From Gammaproteobacteria bacterium (GTDB taxonomy: Bacteria > Pseudomonadota > Gammaproteobacteria > Methylococcales > Methylomonadaceae), in NCBI GenBank assembly GCA_018830325.1, contig JAHJSQ010000060.1, forward strand, positions 1-64,000: a stretch of 64,000 nucleotides of DNA. Reading direction: 5' to 3'. This document shows, in pieces, positions 20,411-28,745 of the stretch. The stretch's first letter is position 1. Each line of letters begins with the position of its first letter. A program made the translations under genes and the position numbers. The notes beneath the pieces were generated by a model. That model was not told where the DNA came from. It saw only the letters and a program-made list of their open reading frames with translations, and did not search any database.

Positions 20411-20621
20411 GTGAGCGGTGAGCGGTGAGCGGTGAAATGATGAGAAATTTAACCCATTTGTCAAGTCCTAATTTCCTCTTTCCTCTTTCCTCTTTCCTCT
20501 TTCCTCTTTCCTCTTTCCTCTTTCCTCTTTCCTCTTTCCTCTTTCCTCTTTCCTCTTTCCTCTTTCCTCTTTCCTCTTTCCCCTTTAACCTTTAACCTTT
20601 AACCTTTAACCTTTAACCTTT
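20411..20621. repeat. Three adjacent heptanucleotide tandem arrays
   Basis: Three simple arrays share a 7-bp unit length. GTGAGCG occurs 3 times (20411-20431), TTTCCTC 15 times plus a partial unit (20472-20581), and CTTTAAC 5 times plus a partial unit (20583-20621). The last array runs into rsmI and supplies its stop codon. The long pyrimidine-rich tract could form unusual DNA structure and is expected to vary in copy number. Confidence 0.9.
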
Positions 20622-21473
20622 CGCTTCGCCCATCATTTCCAAAGCCGCCTGATACAACACCTTCTTCCGGGCCCCGGTGATTTCTGCAGCCAAGGCTGCG
20701 GCGGTCTTAACAGAACACTCGTTTAAAAGAATCTTTAATACCGATAAATGCTCGGTACTCAATTCTTGATTATTTTTGTCGATGACAGCGCCTTCGACAA
20801 TCACGACGAATTCGCCTTTGCGCATGTTTTCGTCGCTTTCGACTAATTCCAGCATCTCGTCCAAACGGCGCTTGACGATTGTTTCGTGTAATTTGGTGAT
20901 TTCCCTCGCAATTACCAACTGCCTGCCCGCCGGCAATATTTGCGACATATCCTTCAATGCATCTAAAATTCGATGACTGGACTCATAGAAAACCCATGTC
21001 GATTCGCAATCCAACCGCTCCTTAAAAAATGCCTTACGTGCCGACGATGTCCGCGGCAAGAAACCTTCGAAAATAAAACGGCTCACAGGCAAACCTGCAG
21101 CAGACAAAGCGGCAATCAAAGCACAAGCCCCCGGAATCGGCGAAACCTCGATTCCGGCATCTTTGGCCATGCGCACCAAAGGCATGCCGGGATCGCTCAA
21201 CAGTGGTGTACCGGCATCCGAGACCAGCGCGATATCGAGTCCTCCACGAATTTTATCGAGCAACCCGGCCGAAGCCGTTTCTTCGTTGTGCTGATGCAAT
21301 GAGACTAAGCGATTGGCAATACCGTAATGCTGTAATAGCATTCTGACATGTCGAGTATCTTCAGCGGCAATCAAATCGACTTCCTTTAGCACGTCGACAG
21401 CCCGGAAACTAAAATCCGCTAAATTACCTATCGGCGTGGCAACCACGTATAATTTGCCGCATTGATTAGACAT
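20613..21473 (-). CDS. rsmI: 16S rRNA (cytidine1402-2'-O)-methyltransferase RsmI
   Basis: SAM-dependent ribose methyltransferase acting on C1402, the same nucleotide that RsmH (17651-18577) modifies on the base. The 286-residue protein begins with YVVATPIGNLADFSFRA and has LIAAEDTRH, VSDAGTPLLSDPG, and SPIPGACALIAALSAAGLP. These are the tetrapyrrole-methylase-fold signatures of RsmI. Its stop codon lies within a CTTTAAC heptamer array. It is divergent from lpoA with about 50 bp between the starts, as in E. coli. Confidence 0.97.
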   Translation of the reverse strand: MSNQCGKLYVVATPIGNLADFSFRAVDVLKEVDLIAAEDTRHVRMLLQHYGIANRLVSLHQHNEETASAGLLDKIRGGLDIALVSDAGTPLLSDPGMPLVRMAKDAGIEVSPIPGACALIAALSAAGLPVSRFIFEGFLPRTSSARKAFFKERLDCESTWVFYESSHRILDALKDMSQILPAGRQLVIAREITKLHETIVKRRLDEMLELVESDENMRKGEFVVIVEGAVIDKNNQELSTEHLSVLKILLNECSVKTAAALAAEITGARKKVLYQAALEMMGEAKG

Positions 21474-21523
21474 TGGATTCTCTCATCTGATTAAACCGAA
21501 CTATTTTAAAGGTATACCCTTCT

Positions 21524-23398
21524 ATGAGTCGCCATTTTCATTCGCCATTCTTGCTACTTTGCACTTTTCTCGCAGGGTGCATGCCTCCTCAAGACCGTGA
21601 ACCGGCTTTCCCGGCAGACGCTCAAACGGCTAAAGCCTTCATGGACCAAGGCCAACCCGCCAAAGCCGCGCAACTTTATCGACGCATCGCCGACGAGCAA
21701 TCCGAGTTTCAAGACCAATTACGCTTGTTTACGATCGAATCGTTAATCCAATCTGGCGATAGCGATACGGCTAAAAACTATGCCGACGCAATCAACCCGA
21801 ATAATCTTACGTTGTTGCAACGCAACCAGCTTAATCTCTATTATGCGCAGATCGACCTCAGCTTCGGCAATGCGGAACAAGCGAGTGCCAGGCTAAATCT
21901 AGTCAAACCGCTGCAACTGTCGCGGTCCGATCAAATCAAATTTCATCAATCCAGCGCCTTTGCCTATTCATTAACCGGCGAACTGAAAAAAAGCGCTGCT
22001 TCGAGAGTCGAATTGAGCCATTTGCTGCCGCCCGCTCAACAACCGGCCAATCATGCCGCAATTCTTGAGACCTTAAGCTTGCTACCCCTAGCGACGCTGG
22101 AACAAACAAGCACCGAAAGCACCAATGCTTTATCCGGATGGATGGCGTTAGCGCAATTACTCAAAACCAATCAGCATAATCGCGCTCTGCTGGATACCGC
22201 GCTGGATCAATGGCGGCAGAACTATCCTCATCACCCCGCTGACTCGGCATTTCTGCATGATTACCTGGCGCAATCGGCGCATGCCTTTAAGCAACCGGGT
22301 AAAATCGCCGTATTTTTACCCGAAACCGGCCCTATCGGACGCGCCGGGAAAGCGATTCGCGAAGGCATCATGGCCGCCTATTACCAGGATCGAAATGAAA
22401 CCAAGCCCGGTCTTCGTTTTTACGACAGCGGTCAAAGCACACTACCGGTACTTTACCATCAGGCTATCGCCGAAGGCGCGGAAATGGTCATCGGCCCGCT
22501 CAGCAAAACCGAAATTGAAAGCCTAGCTGCATCATCTGATTTGAGCGTTCCGGTGCTTGCATTAAACCATGTTCCGGAAATAAACAAAGCCAACCTTTAC
22601 CAATTCGGACTTAGCCCTATTGACGACGCCGAGCAAATCGCCAGTCTTGCCTGGTTCGAAGGCCGACAAAACGCCTTGTTATTGATACCCGATACCGAGC
22701 AAGGATTGAGAATCGGCGAATACATCCGGGATTTCTGGAACAAAGCCGACGCAAACCTGCTGGAAACTCAAACGTATCAAGCAAATCAGACTGACTTTTC
22801 CGAACCGATTAAAAAGCTATTGAATTTGGATGAAAGCAATCAGCGCTATCAAAAAATCAGACAATTCTTACCAACGGCCGTTTTCGTCCCGAGAATCCGA
22901 CGCGATGCCGATGTCATTTTTCTGAATGCCTATGAAACGGCGGCGCGTTCAATCAATCCGCAATTGCGCTTTTTTCATGCCCAACACCTTCCGGTTTATG
23001 CCACGCCGCATATCTATAGCGGCCTACCTAACCCTCGGCTGGACATGGATTTAAACACGATCACGTTTTGCGACATTCCCTGGCTATTCGACAATGTTTA
23101 CCAAGGCGAATTAAGTATCAATGCCTTACGCAGCACTTGGCAACAATTCCCCAGCGTTTATTTACGTTTGATGGCTATGGGTATCGACGCCTACAATCTG
23201 GTCCCCCATCTTGGTAAACTGAGCACCGTTCAATATCATGGCGCGACAGGCAACTTGCTGCTGACAAGGGACGGCCGAATCAAAAGAAACCTGGTTTGCG
23301 CCAAATTCAATCAAGGCGTTCCTAAAGTCATCGGCTTTGTTCAAAGCGCCAATGACGGCTACCAAAGCATCGCAGTTCCAAACGACGACTCGTATTAA
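21524..23398 (+). CDS. lpoA: Penicillin-binding protein activator LpoA (LppC family lipoprotein)
   Basis: Outer-membrane lipoprotein that in E. coli reaches through the periplasm to stimulate PBP1A. The 624-residue product has a lipoprotein signal with lipobox LAGC (Cys at about 19). A TPR-like N-terminal domain rich in Ala/Gln/Leu follows (about 30-240). The C-terminal domain is of periplasmic-binding-protein fold (KIAVFLPETGPIGRAGKAIREG to the end). The order lpoA-yraN-diaA next to rsmI is conserved in gammaproteobacteria. Confidence 0.94.
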   Translation: MSRHFHSPFLLLCTFLAGCMPPQDREPAFPADAQTAKAFMDQGQPAKAAQLYRRIADEQSEFQDQLRLFTIESLIQSGDSDTAKNYADAINPNNLTLLQRNQLNLYYAQIDLSFGNAEQASARLNLVKPLQLSRSDQIKFHQSSAFAYSLTGELKKSAASRVELSHLLPPAQQPANHAAILETLSLLPLATLEQTSTESTNALSGWMALAQLLKTNQHNRALLDTALDQWRQNYPHHPADSAFLHDYLAQSAHAFKQPGKIAVFLPETGPIGRAGKAIREGIMAAYYQDRNETKPGLRFYDSGQSTLPVLYHQAIAEGAEMVIGPLSKTEIESLAASSDLSVPVLALNHVPEINKANLYQFGLSPIDDAEQIASLAWFEGRQNALLLIPDTEQGLRIGEYIRDFWNKADANLLETQTYQANQTDFSEPIKKLLNLDESNQRYQKIRQFLPTAVFVPRIRRDADVIFLNAYETAARSINPQLRFFHAQHLPVYATPHIYSGLPNPRLDMDLNTITFCDIPWLFDNVYQGELSINALRSTWQQFPSVYLRLMAMGIDAYNLVPHLGKLSTVQYHGATGNLLLTRDGRIKRNLVCAKFNQGVPKVIGFVQSANDGYQSIAVPNDDSY

Positions 23399-23420
23399 CA
23401 GACTTCATCAAGGAAAGCAT

Positions 23421-23783
23421 TTGTTAAATCCATTCAAAGCCAAACACCTGGTCAGCGGCGAATCTGCCGAGGAAAAAGTTCACCGCTTTCTTATTGAGCA
23501 AGGACTGAAACCGGTGGCTCGTAATTTTCGCTGCCGCTTGGGAGAATTGGATTTGATCATGAAAGACAGAGAAACACTGGTAATTATCGAAGTCCGCTAC
23601 CGTAAATCCAACCGTTACGGCAGTGCTTTGGAAAGCGTTACCCCGCAAAAACAATCGCGCATCATTGCCGCCACACGGTTCTATTTATCACGACACCCGT
23701 CGCCTTGTCCGATACGCTTCGACGTCGTTGCCGTTTCCGGCGATGCTAATATCGATTGGATAAAAAACGCCTTTTTAACTTGA
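23421..23783 (+). CDS. yraN: YraN family (UPF0102) endonuclease-like protein
   Basis: Small conserved protein with a restriction-endonuclease-like fold; its role is not established. The core GELDLIMKDRETLVIIEVRYR carries the family's E-x-D...E-x-R pattern. The open frame extends back to 23337 inside lpoA. A TTG at 23421 preceded by AAGGAAAG (23410-23417) gives 120 residues, the usual family length, so that start is chosen. It lies between lpoA and diaA. Confidence 0.9.
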   Translation: MLNPFKAKHLVSGESAEEKVHRFLIEQGLKPVARNFRCRLGELDLIMKDRETLVIIEVRYRKSNRYGSALESVTPQKQSRIIAATRFYLSRHPSPCPIRFDVVAVSGDANIDWIKNAFLT

Positions 23784-23794
23784 CTACTTCCATC

Positions 23795-24382
23795 ATGTTA
23801 CAAGAACGAATTACCCTGCATTTCAACGAAAGCCTACAAACTCTACAAGATACTTTGACCGGTCTCGGCGAAACGATCGAATTCGCCTCACAAAAACTAG
23901 TTACGGCGATATTAAACGACAACAAAATCCTTGTCTGCGGTAACGGCGCTTGTGCCGCAAATGCCGGACAGTTTTCGGCCGCGATGCTGAACCGATTGGA
24001 ACGCGAACGCCCGGCCTTACCGGCGATTGCATTGACTGCCGATACTGCTGTTATTACCTCGATTGCCGCAGACTACCATTTCGACGATATTTTCGCCAAA
24101 CAAGTCAAGGCCCTTGGCCAAAGCGAAGATATCTTGCTGGTCTTCTCCAGCAATGGCAATCCTGCCAACATCCTCAAATCTGTTACGGCCGCGCACGACA
24201 AAAATATATCGGTGATCGCATTGACCGGACATGATGGCGGTATGCTGGCACCGATTTTAAATACCTCGGACATTGAGATCCGAGTCCCCTCCAGTAACGA
24301 TAGCCGGATCCAAGAAACGCATTTATTGATTAGCCACTGCTTATGCGATCTGATCGACCAACAAATATTCGGAAGCCTTTAA
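23795..24382 (+). CDS. diaA: DnaA initiator-associating protein DiaA (SIS domain)
   Basis: SIS-fold protein related to GmhA. In E. coli it forms tetramers that bind DnaA and promote timely initiation. The 195-residue product aligns along its length with E. coli DiaA: ERITLHFNESLQT, KILVCGNGACAANAGQFSAA, RPALPAIALTADTAVITSIA, KALGQSEDILLVFSSNGN. It ends in RIQETHLLISHCLCDLID. The ATG at 23795 matches the E. coli N-terminus (MQERI); an upstream frame to 23756 overlaps yraN. A sedoheptulose-phosphate isomerase is the alternative, but the context favours DiaA. Confidence 0.92.
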   Translation: MLQERITLHFNESLQTLQDTLTGLGETIEFASQKLVTAILNDNKILVCGNGACAANAGQFSAAMLNRLERERPALPAIALTADTAVITSIAADYHFDDIFAKQVKALGQSEDILLVFSSNGNPANILKSVTAAHDKNISVIALTGHDGGMLAPILNTSDIEIRVPSSNDSRIQETHLLISHCLCDLIDQQIFGSL

Positions 24383-24778
24383 CCTAGAAAAAGCGTTTCA
24401 CTATGAATAATAAGAAGTTAATTCAATAACTTGCTGTAGGTTTGCATAGAACTTTCGCTCACCGAATAGGCTAATGAGAATGTTTAGGTTTTTTCTTGAA
24501 ATCCTTCATGAGCTTCATGGTTAAACTGCCGATTTTAGATTTAACGCTATAGTTTCATTCTTTTCAAACTAACGCTCATGAAGATCCCTCCATCGCCCCA
24601 ACAAATGGAAATTCGGCCTGGGAGGGTGCGATCACTCGCCCGACAGGACGCCGTGAATACGTCCTTGCAGGCTCGACGTCGGCTTTCCCTGCCGCCGACA
24701 CCTGTCAATCGAGCAATCGAACCCTTCATGAAATAGGGACGTCGTTATTTATAACCAAATCCTTACCGCACACAAAGT
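24383..24778. repeat. Gap after diaA built of dispersed repeats
   Basis: No gene is supported; the 60-codon minus frame at 24547-24729 lies in repeat DNA. Positions 24383-24428 (around CCTAGAAAAAGCGTTTCAC) have relatives at 63411-63466 and, inverted, at 57428-57463. Positions 24636-24760 have an inverted relative at 38984-39085, sharing AATCGAGCAATCGAACCC and AAATAGGGA. The gene usually found after diaA (dolP) is absent. Confidence 0.65.
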
Positions 24779-26116
24779 CTAGTTTGATACATTTGACTCA
24801 TCTACCTGTTCTATGCCTGCTCGGTTGGCAATCGACTTCGGAAATTCCTTTTTCACTTTTACACCGAGATCGACGAAGCTACCGGCCTGCCGAATCAGGT
24901 TGCCGTTTCCAGTCGTCAATTTATTCATGATGCCGTCGTATGTTTGCCCGACTGTTGCAAGTTGTCTGCCGAGCTTTTCGAAGTCTTCGACAAACCCCCT
25001 GATTTTATCGTACAGTACTCCGGCTTTGTCGGCGATCGCGCGCGCGTTTTCATTCTGGCGTTCATAGCGCCAAATATTGTCGACGGTGCGTAGCGTAGCC
25101 AGCAACGTGGTCGGCGTGACTACGACGATTTTGTGTTCGAAGGCATCATTGAACAGTTTTTCATCAGCCTGAAATGCAGCCATGAATGCCGCTTCGATCG
25201 GCATGAACAACAGCACGAAATCGAGAGAACGCAGGCCCTTTAAGTCGGAATAGTCTTTACCGCTCAAGCCTTTAATGTGTTCGCGCACGGCTTGCACATG
25301 GGCCTTGAGCGCCGCTTCACGCTCTTGGTCGTCCTCGGTCGAACAATATTTTTCATACGCCAGGAGCGATACTTTCGAGTCGATCACGACATCCTTATTT
25401 TCCGGCAAACGAACAATCACATCGGGCTTGAACAAGCGATTATCTTGATCCCTGAATGCGCCTTGAGTCTCGTATTCGACGCCTTTGCGCAAACCGGATT
25501 GCTCCAAAACTTTTTCCAGAATCATTTCTCCCCAATTACCTTGTGTTTTCTTGCTGCCTTTGAGCGCACGGGTCAAATTCAATGCTTCCTGATTCATTTT
25601 TTCGGTATCGCGACGTAGCGAGATGATTTCCTGGCGAAGAGAAATGCGGTCTTTGGTTTCGTTGTCGTAAATATTCTCGATGCGAGTCTTGAAATCTCCG
25701 AGCTGCTGCCGAAGTGGGGCAACAATATGATCGAGCGCGGTTTTATTATGTTCGGCGAATTGCTTGCCGCGTTCCTCGAAAATTTTGGCGGCCAGATTTT
25801 CGAATTGGGTTTTGAGTTGTTGTTCGGCTTGCTGCAGCAATAGCAGTTTTTCCGATGCGCTTTTACCTTGTTCTTCGAGCCGGGCATGCAGGTCGGCGTT
25901 CGCGGTTTTGGTTCTGAGTAACTGTTGTTGTAAATGATCGCATTCGCTCTCCTTGGCATCGAGAGTTTTAAGTTTTTCCTCCGCGACGGCTAGGCGAGTT
26001 AGCATTTGCTGATTGTTTTTTTTCTCTCGAAGGTTGAATAGCAGCACCGATACAATGCCGGCGAGAAATCCGATCAATAATACAACCGATCCGGGTATTT
26101 GGTTTAGTAATTCCAT
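24779..26116 (-). CDS. rmuC: DNA recombination protein RmuC
   Basis: RmuC limits rearrangements at inverted repeats; its biochemical activity is unproven, though a nuclease-like core is predicted for the family. The 445-residue protein has an N-terminal membrane anchor (about residues 10-27, GSVVLLIGFLAGIVSVLLF). A long coiled coil rich in Gln/Glu/Lys follows (about 30-190), then the RmuC domain with GNWGEMILEKVLEQSGL, KPDVIVRLPENKDVVIDSKVSL and FVLLFMPIEAAF. It stands alone between a repeat-rich gap and recD. Confidence 0.95.
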   Translation of the reverse strand: MELLNQIPGSVVLLIGFLAGIVSVLLFNLREKKNNQQMLTRLAVAEEKLKTLDAKESECDHLQQQLLRTKTANADLHARLEEQGKSASEKLLLLQQAEQQLKTQFENLAAKIFEERGKQFAEHNKTALDHIVAPLRQQLGDFKTRIENIYDNETKDRISLRQEIISLRRDTEKMNQEALNLTRALKGSKKTQGNWGEMILEKVLEQSGLRKGVEYETQGAFRDQDNRLFKPDVIVRLPENKDVVIDSKVSLLAYEKYCSTEDDQEREAALKAHVQAVREHIKGLSGKDYSDLKGLRSLDFVLLFMPIEAAFMAAFQADEKLFNDAFEHKIVVVTPTTLLATLRTVDNIWRYERQNENARAIADKAGVLYDKIRGFVEDFEKLGRQLATVGQTYDGIMNKLTTGNGNLIRQAGSFVDLGVKVKKEFPKSIANRAGIEQVDESNVSN

Positions 26117-26317
26117 TAGGCTTGTTCAAGGGTTAAAGAAAATAGCACGCTGATAACCAACAATTCCCAATTTGAACATGCTCTCGGAGTTGAGGGTGTG
26201 ACGCATGCTTGTCGAAGAACGCCGTGAACCCGTCCGTAAGGGCTTGACGGCGACCCTCGATAGACACATCCCATACCTTTTATTCTTAGACGGCTTTTCG
26301 ATCAAAAGGGAGTAGTT
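26117..26317. repeat. Repeat remnant between recD and rmuC
   Basis: Positions 26158-26230 resemble the right end of the MITE-like element at 19461-19744, sharing CAATTCCCAATTTGAAC-like and AGGGTGTG blocks. Positions 26254-26305 (CCCTCGATAGACAC to TCGATCAAAA) recur at 63166-63217. No gene is seen. Confidence 0.55.
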
Positions 26318-27952
26318 TCATAAGTCTGCCATGCATGTTAGTTTTTGCGCCAAGCCCCCGAAGCGTTCGATTTTACGCAACACGGTGTCGTTGAAAACCT
26401 TTTGATCGGCCAGTATTTTGACCGATTTCCGGGCACGGGTAATCGCTGTATAAAGCAATTCTTTAGTCAACACAGGATTATGTTGATCCGGAAGAGCGAT
26501 AAGAATTTCGTCAAATTCCGAACCCTGGCTTTTATGGATCGTCATTGCGTATACGGTTTCGCAATGCGGCAATCGAGCCGGCAGACATTTTTTGATACTG
26601 CCGTCGGGGCGTTGGAAAAACACCATCAATTTACCACTTTGCTCGGCGTCTTTCAGACATAGGCCAATATCGCCATTATAAAGTTGTAGCGCGGCATCGT
26701 TTTGCGTGATCATGACCGGACGTCCATGATACCAAGTCCCGATAGGGTTGATATGACCTGTTGAAGCCAATCGGCGCTCAACTCGGCTATTAATATCGGC
26801 GACGCTATATTTTCCGGCCCGATTCGCACAGAGCACTTGAAATCGCCTGAAGACATTAAAAATTTGCTCGATATCATTTGAATTCTCTATTGCGCGTAAA
26901 TAATCGAGCCGCTGTCCGGCAATATAGGCGATAGCATCTTGATTCAATAAGCCGATATTTTCATTACCGGCCTGCAATGCCGACCAAGCGGCTTCAGGGT
27001 GCTGCAAATTGACCGCTTCGGCCAGGTTTTTGATCGTCACATCGAATCGGTGCGCTTTTTTTAGTTCGACGGTATGATCCGGCAACGCTGCGGTCAAATC
27101 TGCCAATACCGCGCCCGATTCGACCGATGCCAATTGATCCTTATCGCCGAGCAAGATCAATCGGGCACTGGGTTTAAGTGCATCGACCAATTTACTCATC
27201 AACGCTAAATCAACCATTGAGGCTTCATCGACTACGACCAAATCGAAAGGCAGGGGGGCTTCGGTATTATGCCGGAAATAAGGCGAAGGCGGACGAGAGC
27301 CTAGTAGGCGATGCAGGGTCGTGACCGATTCGGGAAGAGATTGTTTGATAGTTTCCGAGCAAGGCAAGGCACTCTTGCTGTTACCTATCGATTCCTGCAG
27401 GCGCATTGCGGCTTTTCCGGTCGGTGCTGCAAGGGCGATGAATAACGGGCGTTTTGCCAATTCCTGCAGCAAAGCCAGAATTTTGACGATAGTGGTGGTT
27501 TTACCAGTCCCGGGACCGCCGGTAATGATGCAGAACGTTCGATTAAGCGCGGTTTTGGCTGCTTCACGCTGCCAGTCGATTTCCGCAATGGCGGCCGGGA
27601 AGTAGCGGTCCAATAAGGCTTCAGCGTCAGCAGGGGAGACATTGACGCGGGTCATTGCACCGATCCGGTTGACCAAGTTTTTTTCATAGGCCCAATAACG
27701 CTGAAGATAAAGTCGGTCGTCTTCAACTATTAACGGCGCGGTATCAGTCCTTGATGCCAGACCTGAAGCCATGATTGTTTCCCGGGCTTTCGCATCAATG
27801 CGGATACAACTATGCCCTTGATTTTGCTCGAAGGAAAGACGGGCGATTAGTTTTTCAAAATTATCTTGCGCGGCACCGGTCAAGGCGCTACGGCGGCTCA
27901 AAAAACGAGAAAAAGCCATATCGAGTCGGGTAAAAGTAGATTCTTCTTTCAT
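26318..27952 (-). CDS. recD: Exodeoxyribonuclease V alpha subunit RecD
   Basis: 5'-3' superfamily 1B helicase subunit of RecBCD, which processes double-strand breaks. The 544-residue product has the N-terminal RecD domain and the Walker A ITGGPGTGKTTTI at about 138-150. It also has the DEAS Walker B region VVVDEASMVDLALMSKL, LGDKDQLASVESGAVL, and the C-terminal UvrD-like AMTIHKSQGSEFDEI and AITRARKSV. It is transcribed in the same direction as recB but is separated from it by the oppositely oriented rlpA. recC is not in the window. Confidence 0.96.
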   Translation of the reverse strand: MKEESTFTRLDMAFSRFLSRRSALTGAAQDNFEKLIARLSFEQNQGHSCIRIDAKARETIMASGLASRTDTAPLIVEDDRLYLQRYWAYEKNLVNRIGAMTRVNVSPADAEALLDRYFPAAIAEIDWQREAAKTALNRTFCIITGGPGTGKTTTIVKILALLQELAKRPLFIALAAPTGKAAMRLQESIGNSKSALPCSETIKQSLPESVTTLHRLLGSRPPSPYFRHNTEAPLPFDLVVVDEASMVDLALMSKLVDALKPSARLILLGDKDQLASVESGAVLADLTAALPDHTVELKKAHRFDVTIKNLAEAVNLQHPEAAWSALQAGNENIGLLNQDAIAYIAGQRLDYLRAIENSNDIEQIFNVFRRFQVLCANRAGKYSVADINSRVERRLASTGHINPIGTWYHGRPVMITQNDAALQLYNGDIGLCLKDAEQSGKLMVFFQRPDGSIKKCLPARLPHCETVYAMTIHKSQGSEFDEILIALPDQHNPVLTKELLYTAITRARKSVKILADQKVFNDTVLRKIERFGGLAQKLTCMADL

Positions 27953-28173
27953 TTGTCAGATAAATTTCGGCGCTTGTTGCCGTAAAATGAAGCCAATAGG
28001 ACGCTTTAAAACATCACGAGAGAAATAGAGGGAGCCCTTATAAGGCAGTGTCTCAATAGCTTTTGGCATGGAGATATTTACCCGAATATTGATTTTGAGT
28101 TCTACGACTTAAGTTTAGCTTAATATTCCCAAGGTTAAAATCATTTTATTGTTAAATAATAAGGCTTTACATT

Positions 28174-28635
28174 ATGAATAAAATCATATTGGCAAGTTCT
28201 GTGTTTATGATGAGTAGTCTATTTACTCAGCCTATAAAGACAGTTGAGGCATCCGACCAGCATAAAGCTAAGTTGACTTCGGGCAAAACCGCCGGAAAAC
28301 CTACAAAAGGGCGATTGGGCCGAGCCTCTTGGTACGGACCTAGATTTCACGGCAAAAAAACCGCGAGCGGACGCAAATTCGATATGTATGCGATGACTGC
28401 GGCCCATAAAACGCTGCCGTTGTTATCCTACGTGAAAGTCACCAATCCCAAAAGCCATAAATCAGTTGTCGTACAAATCACCGACCGCGGGCCTTACCAT
28501 GGCAAAAGGGAACTGGACTTGTCCTATGCCGCCGCCAAGCAAGTGGGCATTCAAAAGCAGGGGGTCGGTTTTGTAGAGATTCAACCGCTAAGCCGATCTC
28601 AAGCGATAGCCGAAATAGGCAACAACGATTCGTAA
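28174..28635 (+). CDS. rlpA: RlpA-like double-psi beta-barrel protein
   Basis: Exported septal protein family; in Pseudomonas RlpA is a lytic transglycosylase acting on denuded glycan. The 153-residue product has a signal peptide (about residues 1-26) and a low-complexity Lys/Thr/Gly linker. The barrel domain follows: GRASWYGPRFHGKKTASGRKFD, MTAAHKTLPLLSYVKVTN and VVVQITDRGPY. It has no C-terminal SPOR domain and no lipobox cysteine, unlike E. coli RlpA. AAGG lies 9 bases before the ATG. It is inserted between recD and recB on the opposite strand. Confidence 0.9.
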   Translation: MNKIILASSVFMMSSLFTQPIKTVEASDQHKAKLTSGKTAGKPTKGRLGRASWYGPRFHGKKTASGRKFDMYAMTAAHKTLPLLSYVKVTNPKSHKSVVVQITDRGPYHGKRELDLSYAAAKQVGIQKQGVGFVEIQPLSRSQAIAEIGNNDS

Positions 28636-28661
28636 TTGAATCGTAAATAAGCGAATAGCAC

Positions 28662-28697
28662 AAAAGCCGAATGGCATTTGCCCTTCGGCTTTTTTTG
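28662..28697 (+). terminator. Rho-independent terminator after rlpA
   Basis: The hairpin AAAAGCCGAA...TTCGGCTTTT with a run of seven T residues lies about 27 bases after the rlpA stop codon. It separates rlpA from the convergent recB. Confidence 0.88.
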
Positions 28698-28745
28698 TCT
28701 CGTTCCCAAGTTCCAGCTTGGGAATGCCTACCGTCAAGCTCTGCT
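28698..28745. repeat. GTTCCCA-type palindromic repeat fragment
   Basis: TTCCCAAGTTCCAGCTTGGGAA and its flank belong to the same family as the full palindrome at 57505-57610. The fragment overlaps the last codons of recB. Confidence 0.6.

Noticed and set aside
20411-20621. CRISPR array
   Set aside because: Units are simple 7-bp tandems without spacers and no cas genes are nearby.
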